A stretch of DNA of 64,000 bases from Chryseobacterium sp. MFBS3-17 (GTDB taxonomy: Bacteria; Bacteroidota; Bacteroidia; Flavobacteriales; Weeksellaceae). How positions within the stretch are numbered: position 1 is the first letter of the stretch; the number at the start of each line of letters is the position of its first letter. Below are positions 6,626 to 15,832 of this stretch, piece after piece. The stretch lies in assembly GCF_020687745.1 (NCBI RefSeq), contig NZ_JAJEWK010000011.1:159200-223199 (forward strand), read 5' to 3'. A program made the position numbers and the translations under genes. The notes under the pieces are model-generated. The model was not told the DNA's origin, searched no databases, and saw only the letters and a program-made list of their open reading frames with translations.

Positions 6626-9600
6626 TCAGATTTTGTTAATACTTACATTAAATTCACGTTCATCAATTTCTATTGTGTCAGAAATTGTGAGTGAAGATAC
6701 TATTTCTATTTTATCTGACAATACTTCTGCGGAGATATATTGTTCGTTGTGTATAAGTTCTTTTTCAAAAGGTGAATTTTCCTCCAGGCGGATGCTGATC
6801 CGGTCTGTGAGTTCAAAATCCTTGTCTTTGCGCAGATTTTGAATCCGGTTGATGAACTCGCGGGCGATTCCTTCTGATTTCAGTTCGTCTGTAAGCGTCA
6901 AATCCAGTGCCACAGTCAGTTTTCCTTCGCTGGCAACCACCCATCCCGGGATATCTTTGGTAAAGATTTCTACATCTGCAGTGGTGATTTCGTGTCCGGA
7001 AATCTGCATTTTTCCTTCCTTTTCCAGTGCGGCAATTTCTTCTGTACTCATGTTGCTGATGGCAGAACCTACCGTTTTCATATCCTTGCCCAGACGGGAT
7101 CCGAGTGCTTTGAAATTCGGTTTGATTTGTTTTACAATCAGATGCGCGGCCTCATCTGCGTTGATGAGTTGTAATTCCTTTACATTCACTTCCTGTTTGA
7201 TGAGGTCTGAAACGGCGGTAATCTGAGCGGCTGTTTTGTCGTCCAGTACCGGAATCATGACCTTCTGAAGGGGTTGTCTTACCTTGATGTTTTCCTTTTT
7301 TCTCAATGAAAATACCATGGAGGTAATTTGCTGCGCCAGGTGGGTTTTTTGAACCAGTTCAGTATCAATCAGATTTTCGGCCGCCACAGGGAAATCGGTA
7401 AGGTGTACAGACTGTGCGGCGTCTTTTCCGGTCATCTCATTCAGATCCCGGTAGAGTTGATCCATGAAAAACGGTGCAATGGGCGCCGAGATTTTGGCTA
7501 CCGTCTCCAGACAGGTGTAGAGGGTCTGATATGCCGAAATTTTGTCTTCGGTATAATCACCTTTCCAGAAGCGTCTGCGGCAAAGTCTCACGTACCAGTT
7601 CGACAAGTTGTCATTGACAAAAGTATTAATGGCACGGGCTACCTTGGTAGGTTCATAGTCTTCGTAGAATGCTTTTACATCTTTGACCAGTATATTGAGC
7701 TCAGACAGAATCCAGCGGTCTATTTCCGGGCGGTTCTGAACTTCTGTTTCTGCATATCTGAAGCCGTCTACATTGGCATACAGTGCAAAGAACGAATACG
7801 TGTTGTACAGGGTTCCGAAGAATTTTCTGCGGACTTCATCAATTCCGTCTGCATCAAATTTCAGGTTCTCCCATGGGTTGGCATTGGCAATCATATACCA
7901 GCGCGTGGCATCGGGGCCGTATTTTTTCAGCGTTTCAAAAGGATCTACGGCATTCCCGAGGCGCTTGCTCATTTTTTGCCCGTTTTTGTCCAGTACCAGC
8001 CCGTTGCTCACTACATTTTTGTAGGCAACGGAATCAAAAACAGCAGTGGCAATGGCATGAAGCGTGTAAAACCAACCGCGGGTCTGGTCTACGCCTTCTG
8101 CAATGAAATCTGCAGGAAATGCTTTGCCTTCATCTATCAATTCTTTATTTTCAAAAGGATAGTGGAGCTGCGCATACGGCATGGAACCCGAGTCAAACCA
8201 AACATCAATAAGGTCGCTTTCGCGTTTCATGGGTTTTCCCTGGTCTGAAACCAGCGTGATGGCATCTACAATATTTTTGTGAAGGTCAATTTTTGCGTAA
8301 TTTTCTTCTGACATATTGCCGGCCTCAAATCCGCTGAAGGGATTTTCAGTCATGAGTCCTGCGGCTATAGATTTTTCAATCTCCTGATACAGTTCTTCTA
8401 CCGAGCCCATGATTTTTTCTTCTTTCAGATCTTCGGTACGCCAGATGGGAAGCGGGATGCCCCAATATCTGGACCGGGACAGATTCCAGTCGTTCACATT
8501 TTCCAGCCAGTTGGCAAAACGTCCCTCACCGGTAGATTTTGGCTTCCAGTTGATGGTTTCGTTCAGTTCTACCAAACGGTTTTTCACGGCAGTCATCTGT
8601 ACAAACCATGAATCCAGCGGGTAGTAGAGTACCGGCTTGTCGGTACGCCAGCAATGCGGATAACTGTGAACGTATTTTTCTACTTTAAACGCTTTATTTT
8701 CGGTTTTCAGAAGGATGGCGAGTTCCACGTCCCAGGATCTTTCCGGTGCAGTTCCTTCGTCATAATATTCGTTTTTAATGTATTGGCCGGCAAAAACCTC
8801 CGGTGTATTGCCCCCGGTAATGAATCTTCCCTGCAAATCTACCAGCGGAACCAGATTGTCATTCTCATCTTTTACCAACATCGGCGGTACGCCGGCTTCT
8901 TTGGCCACGCGGGCATCGTCTGCACCAAAAGTAGGTGCGGTATGCACAATTCCGGTACCGTCTTCTGTGGTTACAAAATCTCCCGGAATCACCCGGAATG
9001 CCTGTTCAGGATTTTCTGCCGGTAAAAACCACGGAATCAGCTGTTCATAAGTGGTTCCTGTAAGGTCTCTGCCTTTAAATTCAGCCAGTATCTGGTAAGG
9101 AATTACTTTACTTTCTGAAGTATATTGTGCAAGGTCTTCAGCGCTTCCTTCGCTGTATTTTTTGCCGAACTGTTTGTTAATCAGTGCTTTTGCCAGAATA
9201 ACATTAATGGGTTCAAATGTATATTGGTTGTAGGTTTTGATTAAGACGTAGTCTATGTCATTGCCTACCGTAAGAGCAGTGTTGGAGGGCAGCGTCCACG
9301 GTGTGGTGGTCCATGCCAGGATGTGTGCCGGCAAATACTCAATCAGATGAGATAAGCTGGCAGATAATTCTTTTATCTTAAACTGCGCCACAACGGTGGT
9401 ATCGGTCACGTCACGATAGGTTCCGGGTTGGTTCAGTTCGTGAGATGAGAGTCCGGTTCCTGCTTTCGGGGAATACGGCTGAATGGTATAGCCTTTATAA
9501 ATCAGTTTTTTATCATACAATTGCTTCAGCAGCCACCATACGGTTTCCATGTATTTCGGCTCGTAAGTGATGTAAGGGTTTTCCAGATCTACCCAGTAGC

Positions 9601-10018
9601 CGATTTTTTCGGTAAGGTCGTTCCAGACATCGGTATAGCGCATTACAGCTTCGCGGCAGGCTTTGTTGTAATCTTCTACCGAGATTTTTTTTCCGATATC
9701 TTCCTTGGTGATGCCCAGTTCTTTCTCAACACCCAATTCTATGGGCAGTCCGTGGGTGTCCCAGCCGGCTTTTCTGAAAACTTTTTTTCCGTTCTGAGTC
9801 TGGAAGCGGCAGAAAATATCCTTGATCGCACGTGCCATTACGTGGTGAATTCCCGGCATACCGTTGGCCGAAGGCGGTCCTTCATAAAAAACATATTCAG
9901 GCTGTCCTTCACGGATTTCTACTGATTTTTTAAACGTGTGTTGCTCTTTCCAGAAATTTGAAACCTGTTCCGCCACTTCGGTCAGATTCAAATTTTTATA
10001 TTCCTTAAACTTCTTCAT
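6626..10018 (-). CDS. ileS: Isoleucyl-tRNA synthetase
   Basis: IleS charges tRNA-Ile and edits misactivated valine. The 1130-residue protein has the class I HIGH-type motif in 'GPPSANGMPGIHH' (about residue 48), a CP1 editing domain with 'WTTTPWTLPSNTAL' near residue 235, the 'KMSKRLGN' loop near residue 700, and an anticodon-binding region containing 'NTFVNDNLSNWYVRLCRRRFW'. This is the long eukaryote-like IleS form, without the C-terminal zinc domain of the E. coli type, that is usual in Bacteroidota. The ATG at 10018 gives the standard 'MKKFKEYKNLNL' start. No T-box leader is visible upstream. Confidence 0.97.
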   Translation of the reverse strand: MKKFKEYKNLNLTEVAEQVSNFWKEQHTFKKSVEIREGQPEYVFYEGPPSANGMPGIHHVMARAIKDIFCRFQTQNGKKVFRKAGWDTHGLPIELGVEKELGITKEDIGKKISVEDYNKACREAVMRYTDVWNDLTEKIGYWVDLENPYITYEPKYMETVWWLLKQLYDKKLIYKGYTIQPYSPKAGTGLSSHELNQPGTYRDVTDTTVVAQFKIKELSASLSHLIEYLPAHILAWTTTPWTLPSNTALTVGNDIDYVLIKTYNQYTFEPINVILAKALINKQFGKKYSEGSAEDLAQYTSESKVIPYQILAEFKGRDLTGTTYEQLIPWFLPAENPEQAFRVIPGDFVTTEDGTGIVHTAPTFGADDARVAKEAGVPPMLVKDENDNLVPLVDLQGRFITGGNTPEVFAGQYIKNEYYDEGTAPERSWDVELAILLKTENKAFKVEKYVHSYPHCWRTDKPVLYYPLDSWFVQMTAVKNRLVELNETINWKPKSTGEGRFANWLENVNDWNLSRSRYWGIPLPIWRTEDLKEEKIMGSVEELYQEIEKSIAAGLMTENPFSGFEAGNMSEENYAKIDLHKNIVDAITLVSDQGKPMKRESDLIDVWFDSGSMPYAQLHYPFENKELIDEGKAFPADFIAEGVDQTRGWFYTLHAIATAVFDSVAYKNVVSNGLVLDKNGQKMSKRLGNAVDPFETLKKYGPDATRWYMIANANPWENLKFDADGIDEVRRKFFGTLYNTYSFFALYANVDGFRYAETEVQNRPEIDRWILSELNILVKDVKAFYEDYEPTKVARAINTFVNDNLSNWYVRLCRRRFWKGDYTEDKISAYQTLYTCLETVAKISAPIAPFFMDQLYRDLNEMTGKDAAQSVHLTDFPVAAENLIDTELVQKTHLAQQITSMVFSLRKKENIKVRQPLQKVMIPVLDDKTAAQITAVSDLIKQEVNVKELQLINADEAAHLIVKQIKPNFKALGSRLGKDMKTVGSAISNMSTEEIAALEKEGKMQISGHEITTADVEIFTKDIPGWVVASEGKLTVALDLTLTDELKSEGIAREFINRIQNLRKDKDFELTDRISIRLEENSPFEKELIHNEQYISAEVLSDKIEIVSSLTISDTIEIDEREFNVSINKI

Positions 10019-10171
10019 TTTCAGGTGTTTCTCTACGAAAAATTTAGTGTGCGAATATAGTGATTTCTGATGGATTAATCATGGAATTGCCACCGGTTTT
10101 TTGCTCCGTTTCAGCATGAAATGGCACTTTGATGGGTGGAAATTATATTTTTTAGCTTTTTTATCATGCAG

Positions 10172-10203
10172 TTTGCCATCTTTTCTGAGAATGATTACTT
10201 TTG
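10172..10203 (+). promoter_or_regulatory. Promoter of the pigment-cluster ligase gene
   Basis: TTTG at 10172-10175 and TACTTTTG at 10196-10203 are 20 bases apart, a good match to the Bacteroidota consensus. It predicts a start of transcription near 10209, about 20 bases before the TTG start codon at 10228. Confidence 0.65.
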
Positions 10204-10227
10204 AACAAAATCCATTAAGCATCAATT

Positions 10228-11532
10228 TTGAACCTCTATCCACCTATAGAATTTGCTTCCGCCGAAGAAATAACAGCGTTGCAGGAGCAGAAACTCCGCA
10301 CATTGCTGCAGTATCTGCAGGAACATTCACCGTATTACCGCCGGCTGTTTTCCGAACATCAGATTCGCATTGATGAAATCCGGACGGTCGCTGATCTGGT
10401 GAAAATTCCGGTTACTTCCAAAACCGATCTCCAACAGTATAATATGGATTTTTTCTGTGTTCCCCAAAACAGGATTGTAGATTACAGTACCACATCCGGC
10501 ACTCTGGGCGATCCGGTAACCTTCGGACTTTCAGATGCGGATTTGGAACGGCTTTCCTATAACGAAGCGGTTTCCTTTGCGTGCGCAGGCATTAAACCAG
10601 GTGATCTGGTGCAAGCGATGACCACCATCGATAAACGCTTTATGGCCGGACTGGCATATTTTCTGGGACTGAGGAAAATGGGAGCCGGTATCATCCGGAT
10701 GGGACCCGGTATTCCCGAACTGCAATGGGATTCTATTCTCCGGTACCAGCCGAAATATCTGATAACGGTGCCGTCTTTTTTACTGAAGATGATTGAATAT
10801 GCGGAAAGGCAGGGCATTGATTATCGCAATTCATCTGTAAGAGCAGCCGTGTGTATTGGTGAAAGTTTGCGAAACCAGGATTTTACTCCGAGTCCGCTGG
10901 CCAGAAAAATAGGTGAAAAATGGAATCTGAAACTGTATTCCACCTATGCTTCCACAGAGATGAGTACAGCATTTACGGAATGTGAACATCAGCAGGGAGG
11001 GCACTTGCATCCCGAACTCATCATTACCGAAATTCTGGATGATAATCTGAATCCCGTGGCGCCCGGCGAAAGCGGGGAACTGGTCATCACCACGCTGGGG
11101 GTAGAAGCGCTGCCGCTGTTGCGGTTCCGGACCGGCGATATAGTACGTGCCCACCATGCACCCTGTGCCTGCGGAAGAAATACCTTGCGTCTGGGACCGG
11201 TGCTGGGGAGAAAACAACAGATGATTAAGTACAAAGGAACCACTTTGTATCCGCCGGCTTTTAATGATTTACTGAGTATTTACCCCGGTATTTCGGTGCA
11301 TCAGATTGTGATTCAGAGTAATGAAATCGGGATGGATGAAATTATTGTGAAAATCAGCTGTGATGATGAGTCAGAACTGTTTACCAAAGAAGTACGGGAT
11401 CATTTCAGGGCCAAATTAAGGGTGACCCCGGAAATCCGGATCTGCCCGAAAGAACAGCTGATGAAAGATGTTTTTCGCGAGACCGGGCGCAAACCGGTGT
11501 ACTTTGTAGATTTGCGCAAACAAAACTATTAA
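10228..11532 (+). CDS. Aryl-acid adenylate-forming ligase (phenylacetate-CoA ligase-like), flexirubin starter activation
   Basis: A 434-residue ANL-superfamily enzyme of the phenylacetate-CoA ligase/PaaK branch. It has the AMP-binding loop 'STTSGTLGDP' at 87-96, 'YASTEMSTAF' (A5-like) near residue 240, and 'LPLLRFRTGDI' (A7-like) near residue 300, where PaaK-type enzymes have 'RYRTGDI', and ends with an ACT-like C-terminal domain. In the pigment pathway it probably activates 4-coumarate, the product of the ammonia-lyase gene at 13526, for loading onto acyl carrier protein (role of ApeH in aryl-polyene clusters). A stop at 10216-10218 leaves TTG at 10228 as the only reasonable start. The promoter lies 25 bases before it. 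Confidence 0.87.
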   Translation: MNLYPPIEFASAEEITALQEQKLRTLLQYLQEHSPYYRRLFSEHQIRIDEIRTVADLVKIPVTSKTDLQQYNMDFFCVPQNRIVDYSTTSGTLGDPVTFGLSDADLERLSYNEAVSFACAGIKPGDLVQAMTTIDKRFMAGLAYFLGLRKMGAGIIRMGPGIPELQWDSILRYQPKYLITVPSFLLKMIEYAERQGIDYRNSSVRAAVCIGESLRNQDFTPSPLARKIGEKWNLKLYSTYASTEMSTAFTECEHQQGGHLHPELIITEILDDNLNPVAPGESGELVITTLGVEALPLLRFRTGDIVRAHHAPCACGRNTLRLGPVLGRKQQMIKYKGTTLYPPAFNDLLSIYPGISVHQIVIQSNEIGMDEIIVKISCDDESELFTKEVRDHFRAKLRVTPEIRICPKEQLMKDVFRETGRKPVYFVDLRKQNY

Positions 11533-11549
11533 CCCTAAAAATTATATTT

Positions 11550-12137
11550 ATGAAAAAATTATGTGTACTGATGGTGTTGTTGACTGGTTTTGTAGTCAAT
11601 GCCCAGAAATTAAAGCTTATTTCCGGTGACTTGTCTTTCCTGAAAGGTCAGACCTCTGTTGTGGTAGATTTTAATTATGACCACGTACTGTTTTACAAAG
11701 AAAACATGAATGAGAAAGAGTATGTGAGCAAACGGAGAACGGAGATTGCAGCAGATAAAGGTGCAGCAGAAGCTGACAAGTGGGAAAAAGACTGGAACCA
11801 TTCAAAAAACAACACATTCCCAGAGAAATATAAGGCCTCCTGGAATAAAAACAGTAAATTGAAAATCGCTGATACCGCTCCATATAGAATGGTGGTGGAA
11901 ACGGTTTGGATTTATCCGGGCTGGTTTGCAGGAGTGATGACTCAACCGGCAAAGGTGTCCACCAAAATTCATTTTGTGGAAAGTTCTAAACCCAAAACTA
12001 TTCTGGCTACAATTGACAGTAAAGACGCGCCAGGTAATGGTAATTTTGTGGGGGTGGCCAATAATAATGACCGTATAGCAGAAGGATACGCCAAAACAGC
12101 AAAATCTGTTGCAGGTTTGGTGAATAAAAAACTGTAA
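11550..12137 (+). CDS. Exported protein of unknown function in the pigment cluster
   Basis: A 195-residue protein with a signal peptide ('KKLCVLMVLLTGFVVNAQ', cleavage after residue 18). The mature part contains 'LSFLKGQTSVVVDFNYDHV' and a C-terminal half with 'WIYPGWFAGVMTQPAKVSTKIHF', beta-rich with no metal or catalytic motif. Close relatives with this pattern are frequent secreted proteins in Chryseobacterium-like genomes, but I know no function. It starts 17 bases after the ligase gene, so it is probably co-transcribed, and ends at a bidirectional terminator. Confidence 0.75.
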   Translation: MKKLCVLMVLLTGFVVNAQKLKLISGDLSFLKGQTSVVVDFNYDHVLFYKENMNEKEYVSKRRTEIAADKGAAEADKWEKDWNHSKNNTFPEKYKASWNKNSKLKIADTAPYRMVVETVWIYPGWFAGVMTQPAKVSTKIHFVESSKPKTILATIDSKDAPGNGNFVGVANNNDRIAEGYAKTAKSVAGLVNKKL

Positions 12138-12151
12138 AACCAATAATGAAA

Positions 12152-12180
12152 AAGAGCTGCTTCCCGAAAAGCAGCTCTTG
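12152..12180. terminator. Bidirectional terminator between convergent genes
   Basis: AAGAGCTGCTT (12152-12162) pairs with AAGCAGCTCTT (12169-12179). The stem is flanked by TTGTTTT on the plus side and by an A-run (TTTTTC on the minus side) on the other, so it can serve both the exported-protein gene and the convergent halogenase-like gene. Confidence 0.85.
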
Positions 12181-12202
12181 TTTTACAGCAGGTCAAGTCA
12201 AA

Positions 12203-13450
12203 CTAAACTTTCAGCTCAGTATTATTGTCGATAAGCATCGCCAGGTTGCGAATCACGTGTTCATGTTTTTTTACGAAAGGATTTTCCTTGTCCCACACGT
12301 AACCGGCCAGAACCGCACATATTTTTCTCTTGATGTCCGGATTTTCCGGCTGATGAAAGAATAACTTCTGCAGATTTCCCGTGTACCATTCCTTCACATA
12401 AGTATGGAATACCCGAACCCCCGAAAGGATGTATTCCGAGTATTCTTTTTCCCAGTCTATTTTTTCGCCTTCCAGTTGCCGTTTGGCCAGTTTGGCAGCC
12501 AGCATACCGGATTCTGTGGCAAAAGCCATCCCCGATGAGAAGACCGGATCCAGAAATTCGGCCGCATTTCCCGTAAGCGCATAACCTTCCCCGTACAATT
12601 GTTTTACCGCACAGGAATAATTGGTCATCCGTCTTGGCTCAAAAAGAAATTCCAGGTCACCATAGCGGTCACGGTAATAATCTGAACGTTTAATGGCAGT
12701 GCGCAGTGCTTCTGCCGTGTCACCACTCTCAGAAAGTGCATCTATATATTCTGTAGGACCTACAATGCCTACGCTGGTATTTCCGTTAGAAAAAGGAATG
12801 ACCCAAAGCCATACCGTAGTTTCCAGAATGTCAAAGGAAATCAGTGTTCCTTCTTCACCCGGGACCCGTGTGGTGTCTTTTACATGGGTAAAAATGGCAG
12901 AATGAGGATCCAGAGATGATGGTTTCTCCAGATTCAGCAGTCGGGGCAGTACACGTCCGTAACCGCTGCTGTCTATCACAAATTTTGCATGGATTTCCCG
13001 GGATTCACCCTCTTTATTTTTTACCGTCACTACAGAATTGCTTCCGTCAAAACGGATGGCGGTTACTTCGGTTTCATATTCCAGATCTACACCTTTTCGC
13101 ACCACTTCATCGGCCATTACTTTGTCAAAATCTGCCCGGGGTACTTGCCAGGTCCAGTCCCAGCCTTCGCCATACTTATTACTAAAATCAAAGATGCAGA
13201 CCTCTTCTCCCCGGATAAAACGGGCTCCTGGTTTTTTCTCAAATCCCTGACTGTTCAGCGCGTCGAAAAGTCCGGCTTCGTCAAAGTGATCCATCACTCT
13301 GGGAATCAGGCTTTCGCCGATGACAAATCTGGGAAACCTGGCTTTTTCCACCACTTTCACCCGGATACCATTCTGGTGAAGGTACGATGAAGAAACACAT
13401 CCGGAAGGGCCGGCTCCAATCACCAGTACGTCTGTAACTTCTTTAATCAT
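12203..13450 (-). CDS. Flavin-dependent halogenase-like/FAD monooxygenase, pigment tailoring
   Basis: A 415-residue FAD enzyme of the tryptophan-halogenase superfamily. It shows the dinucleotide-binding 'IGAGPSGCVSSSYLHQNG' (11-28), 'RFVIGESLIP' (41-50), 'EKKPGARFIRG' (71-81, where phenol-type halogenases carry the catalytic Lys), 'WLWVIPFSNGNTSVG' at 214-228 (the WxWxIP motif) and 'NAAEFLDPVFSSGM' near residue 300. It could chlorinate or hydroxylate the aryl or resorcinol ring. Chlorinated flexirubins are known natural products. Whether this copy halogenates cannot be decided from sequence. It is divergent from the ammonia-lyase gene, with 75 bases between, and has a -7-like TAAATTTG at 13486-13479. 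Confidence 0.85.
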   Translation of the reverse strand: MIKEVTDVLVIGAGPSGCVSSSYLHQNGIRVKVVEKARFPRFVIGESLIPRVMDHFDEAGLFDALNSQGFEKKPGARFIRGEEVCIFDFSNKYGEGWDWTWQVPRADFDKVMADEVVRKGVDLEYETEVTAIRFDGSNSVVTVKNKEGESREIHAKFVIDSSGYGRVLPRLLNLEKPSSLDPHSAIFTHVKDTTRVPGEEGTLISFDILETTVWLWVIPFSNGNTSVGIVGPTEYIDALSESGDTAEALRTAIKRSDYYRDRYGDLEFLFEPRRMTNYSCAVKQLYGEGYALTGNAAEFLDPVFSSGMAFATESGMLAAKLAKRQLEGEKIDWEKEYSEYILSGVRVFHTYVKEWYTGNLQKLFFHQPENPDIKRKICAVLAGYVWDKENPFVKKHEHVIRNLAMLIDNNTELKV

Positions 13451-13525
13451 TTTCTGTAGAGTTTTAATATCTTTGCCACAAATTTAGTCATTTTGAGCTA
13501 TCTTTTTTATATAATGTTAAGTTGA

Positions 13526-15043
13526 ATGAAATTAGTCAATAATTTGAAAATTGAAGACTTTCAGCGGGTTATTTTCCAGAATGAAAGCGTGGAACTGGAT
13601 GAAAGCCTCCTGGCCAAAGTAGAAAACAGTTTTCAGTTTTTAAGGAAATTTTCTGAAAAGAAAGTGATATACGGGGTGAATACCGGTTTCGGGCCTATGG
13701 CACAATACCGCATCCCGGAGGAAGATAAACATCAGTTGCAATACAACCTCATCCGCAGTCATTCTTCCGGTGTAGGGGTTCCTCTGAAGCCGCAAGCAGC
13801 CAAAGCAGCCATGCTGGCACGTCTGAACACACTGGCTCAGGCCAGGTCGGGTGTGCATCCTTCGGTCATTATTTTGCTGAAGGAACTGATTAACCGCGAA
13901 GTTACACCGCTGATATTTGAACATGGTGGCGTGGGCGCCAGCGGCGATTTGGTTCAGCTGGCACACCTGGCACTGGTGCTGATTGGTGAGGGCGAAGTTT
14001 TTTATAAAGGAGAAAGAAGACCTGCCGCAGAAGTTTTTGAAGAGCTGAACCTGAAGCCCATTCAGATTGAATTGCGCGAAGGTCTGGGACTGATGAACGG
14101 AACCTCTGTCATGTCCGGCATCGGCATTCTGAATTCATACAATACCAGAAAGCTGGTTGATATTTCCGTAAGGCTCAGTTGTGCTATAAACGAAATTGTA
14201 CAAGCGTATGACGATCATTTTTCGGAATCGCTCAATGCCACAAAAAGACATGGCGGGCAGCAGAAAATCGCAGAGAAAATGCGTGAACTGCTGAAGGACA
14301 GTAAACTGATCAGAAAACGCGAAGATCATTTGTATAATAAAGAAACCAGTGAAGATATTTTCAAGGACAAGGTTCAGGAATATTATTCACTGCGCTGTGT
14401 GCCTCAGATTCTGGGCCCTGTACTGGATACGCTGGATTTTGCAGAGAAAGTGCTGGAAGATGAGATTAATTCTGCTAATGATAATCCCATCATCATCCCG
14501 GAAGAAGCACATGTGTACCACGGCGGAAATTTCCATGGAGATTATGTCTCATTGGAGATGGACAAGCTGAAACTGGTGGTTACCAGACTGACCATGCTTG
14601 CAGAGCGGCAGTTGAACTACCTGCTGAACGCCAAAATCAACGAAATCCTGCCGCCTTTTGTAAATTTGGGCAGACTGGGCTTCAACTTTGGAATGCAGGG
14701 CGTGCAGTTTACAGCGGTTTCCACTACCGCAGAAAATCAGACCTTGTCTGCATCCATGTATGTACACAGTATCCCGAATAATAATGATAATCAGGATATT
14801 GTAAGTATGGGAACCAATGCAGCGGTGATCTGTAGTAAAGTCATTGAGAATGCCTTCGAAGTGCTTGCGATCGAGCTGATTACCATAGTGCAGGCCATAG
14901 AATATCTTGGATATCAGAACGAAGTGTCTGAATCTACGGCGAAATTATACCGGGAAATCCGCGAACGGGTACCACCTTTCCGCGATGATTTGATTATGTA
15001 TCCCTATGTGGAGAAAGTAAAAAACTATCTTATCAATTTTTAA
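13526..15043 (+). CDS. Tyrosine ammonia-lyase (HAL/PAL/TAL family)
   Basis: The 505-residue protein is a full-length aromatic amino acid ammonia-lyase, very similar over its whole length to the characterised Flavobacterium johnsoniae tyrosine ammonia-lyase as I recall it. The Ala-Ser-Gly triad that forms the MIO cofactor is at 138-140 in 'GGVGASGDLVQLAHLALVLIG'. Other active-site segments are 'VIYGVNTGFGPMA' (Tyr49), 'NGTSVM' and 'QDIVSMGTN'. It would convert tyrosine to 4-coumarate, the starter of the flexirubin aryl polyene. It is the first gene of a plus-strand run of seven genes with gaps of 0-220 bases (13526-21671). Confidence 0.93.
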   Translation: MKLVNNLKIEDFQRVIFQNESVELDESLLAKVENSFQFLRKFSEKKVIYGVNTGFGPMAQYRIPEEDKHQLQYNLIRSHSSGVGVPLKPQAAKAAMLARLNTLAQARSGVHPSVIILLKELINREVTPLIFEHGGVGASGDLVQLAHLALVLIGEGEVFYKGERRPAAEVFEELNLKPIQIELREGLGLMNGTSVMSGIGILNSYNTRKLVDISVRLSCAINEIVQAYDDHFSESLNATKRHGGQQKIAEKMRELLKDSKLIRKREDHLYNKETSEDIFKDKVQEYYSLRCVPQILGPVLDTLDFAEKVLEDEINSANDNPIIIPEEAHVYHGGNFHGDYVSLEMDKLKLVVTRLTMLAERQLNYLLNAKINEILPPFVNLGRLGFNFGMQGVQFTAVSTTAENQTLSASMYVHSIPNNNDNQDIVSMGTNAAVICSKVIENAFEVLAIELITIVQAIEYLGYQNEVSESTAKLYREIRERVPPFRDDLIMYPYVEKVKNYLINF

Positions 15044-15052
15044 GATTTGACT

Positions 15053-15784
15053 ATGAAATGTGCTTTAGTAACCGGCGGATCTAGAGGGATTGGCAGAGCA
15101 GTCTGCCTGAAACTTGCCGAAGACAAAAAATACCATCTGCTCATTAACTATACCTCTAATGAAGCTGCTGCAGTTGAGACTCTGGAAAAGGTTCAGGCGC
15201 TGGGAGCTACCGGTGAGATTCTGAAATTTGATGTATCAGACGGGGCAGAAACGCAGGGAGTGCTGGAAAAATGGCAGGAAACTCATGAGGAGGCCGTAGT
15301 GGAGGTTATTGTTAATAATGCCGGAATTACCCGTGACGGACTCTTCATGTGGATGAAGCCCGAAGACTGGTCTGCCGTCATCAATACCAGCCTGAACGGT
15401 TTTTATAATGTAACCAGTTTCTTCATTCAAAAAATGCTGCGGAACAAATATGGCCGCATTATCAATATGGTATCGGTTTCCGGAGTGAAGGGTACTGCCG
15501 GGCAAACCAACTATTCTGCCGCAAAAGCTGCTCTGGTGGGTGCTACCAAAGCCTTGGCCCAGGAAGTGGCGAAGAGAAAAATTACCGTAAATGCCGTGGC
15601 TCCGGGGTTCATCAGAACAGATATGACGCATGAGTTTGATGAAAACGAACTGAAACAAATGATTCCGGCCAACCGTTTCGGTGAGGCAGAAGAAGTGGCT
15701 GATCTGGTGGCATTTTTGGCCTCAGACAAGGCCTCGTACATTACCGGCGAAGTGATTAACATCAATGGTGGTATATATTCCTAA
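15053..15784 (+). CDS. fabG: 3-oxoacyl-ACP reductase (FabG-like ketoreductase)
   Basis: A short-chain dehydrogenase of 243 residues from the ATG at 15053 (a TTG two codons earlier is less likely). It has the NADPH-binding 'VTGGSRGIGRAV', 'NNAGITRDG', catalytic Ser in 'MVSVSGVKG' and the 'YSAAKAALVG' YxxxK pair, ending 'ITGEVININGGIYS'. It begins 9 bases after the ammonia-lyase stop. Its placement beside a ketosynthase and an ACP indicates that it reduces the beta-keto group in each polyene extension cycle (ApeQ role) rather than serving general fatty-acid synthesis. Confidence 0.93.
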   Translation: MKCALVTGGSRGIGRAVCLKLAEDKKYHLLINYTSNEAAAVETLEKVQALGATGEILKFDVSDGAETQGVLEKWQETHEEAVVEVIVNNAGITRDGLFMWMKPEDWSAVINTSLNGFYNVTSFFIQKMLRNKYGRIINMVSVSGVKGTAGQTNYSAAKAALVGATKALAQEVAKRKITVNAVAPGFIRTDMTHEFDENELKQMIPANRFGEAEEVADLVAFLASDKASYITGEVININGGIYS

Positions 15785-15832
15785 AAATCCGTAACTTAGA
15801 ATTCAGATTATTCAGCAAAACTATTTTTTCAG

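Noticed and set aside
7328..8248. 306-codon open frame on the plus strand inside ileS
   Set aside because: Antisense shadow of a strongly conserved synthetase gene; its product has no signal, motif or sensible composition.
10019..10171. T-box or other tRNA-sensing leader for ileS
   Set aside because: No T-box sequence or specifier hairpin is visible upstream of ileS on the minus strand; the region is short and AT-rich.
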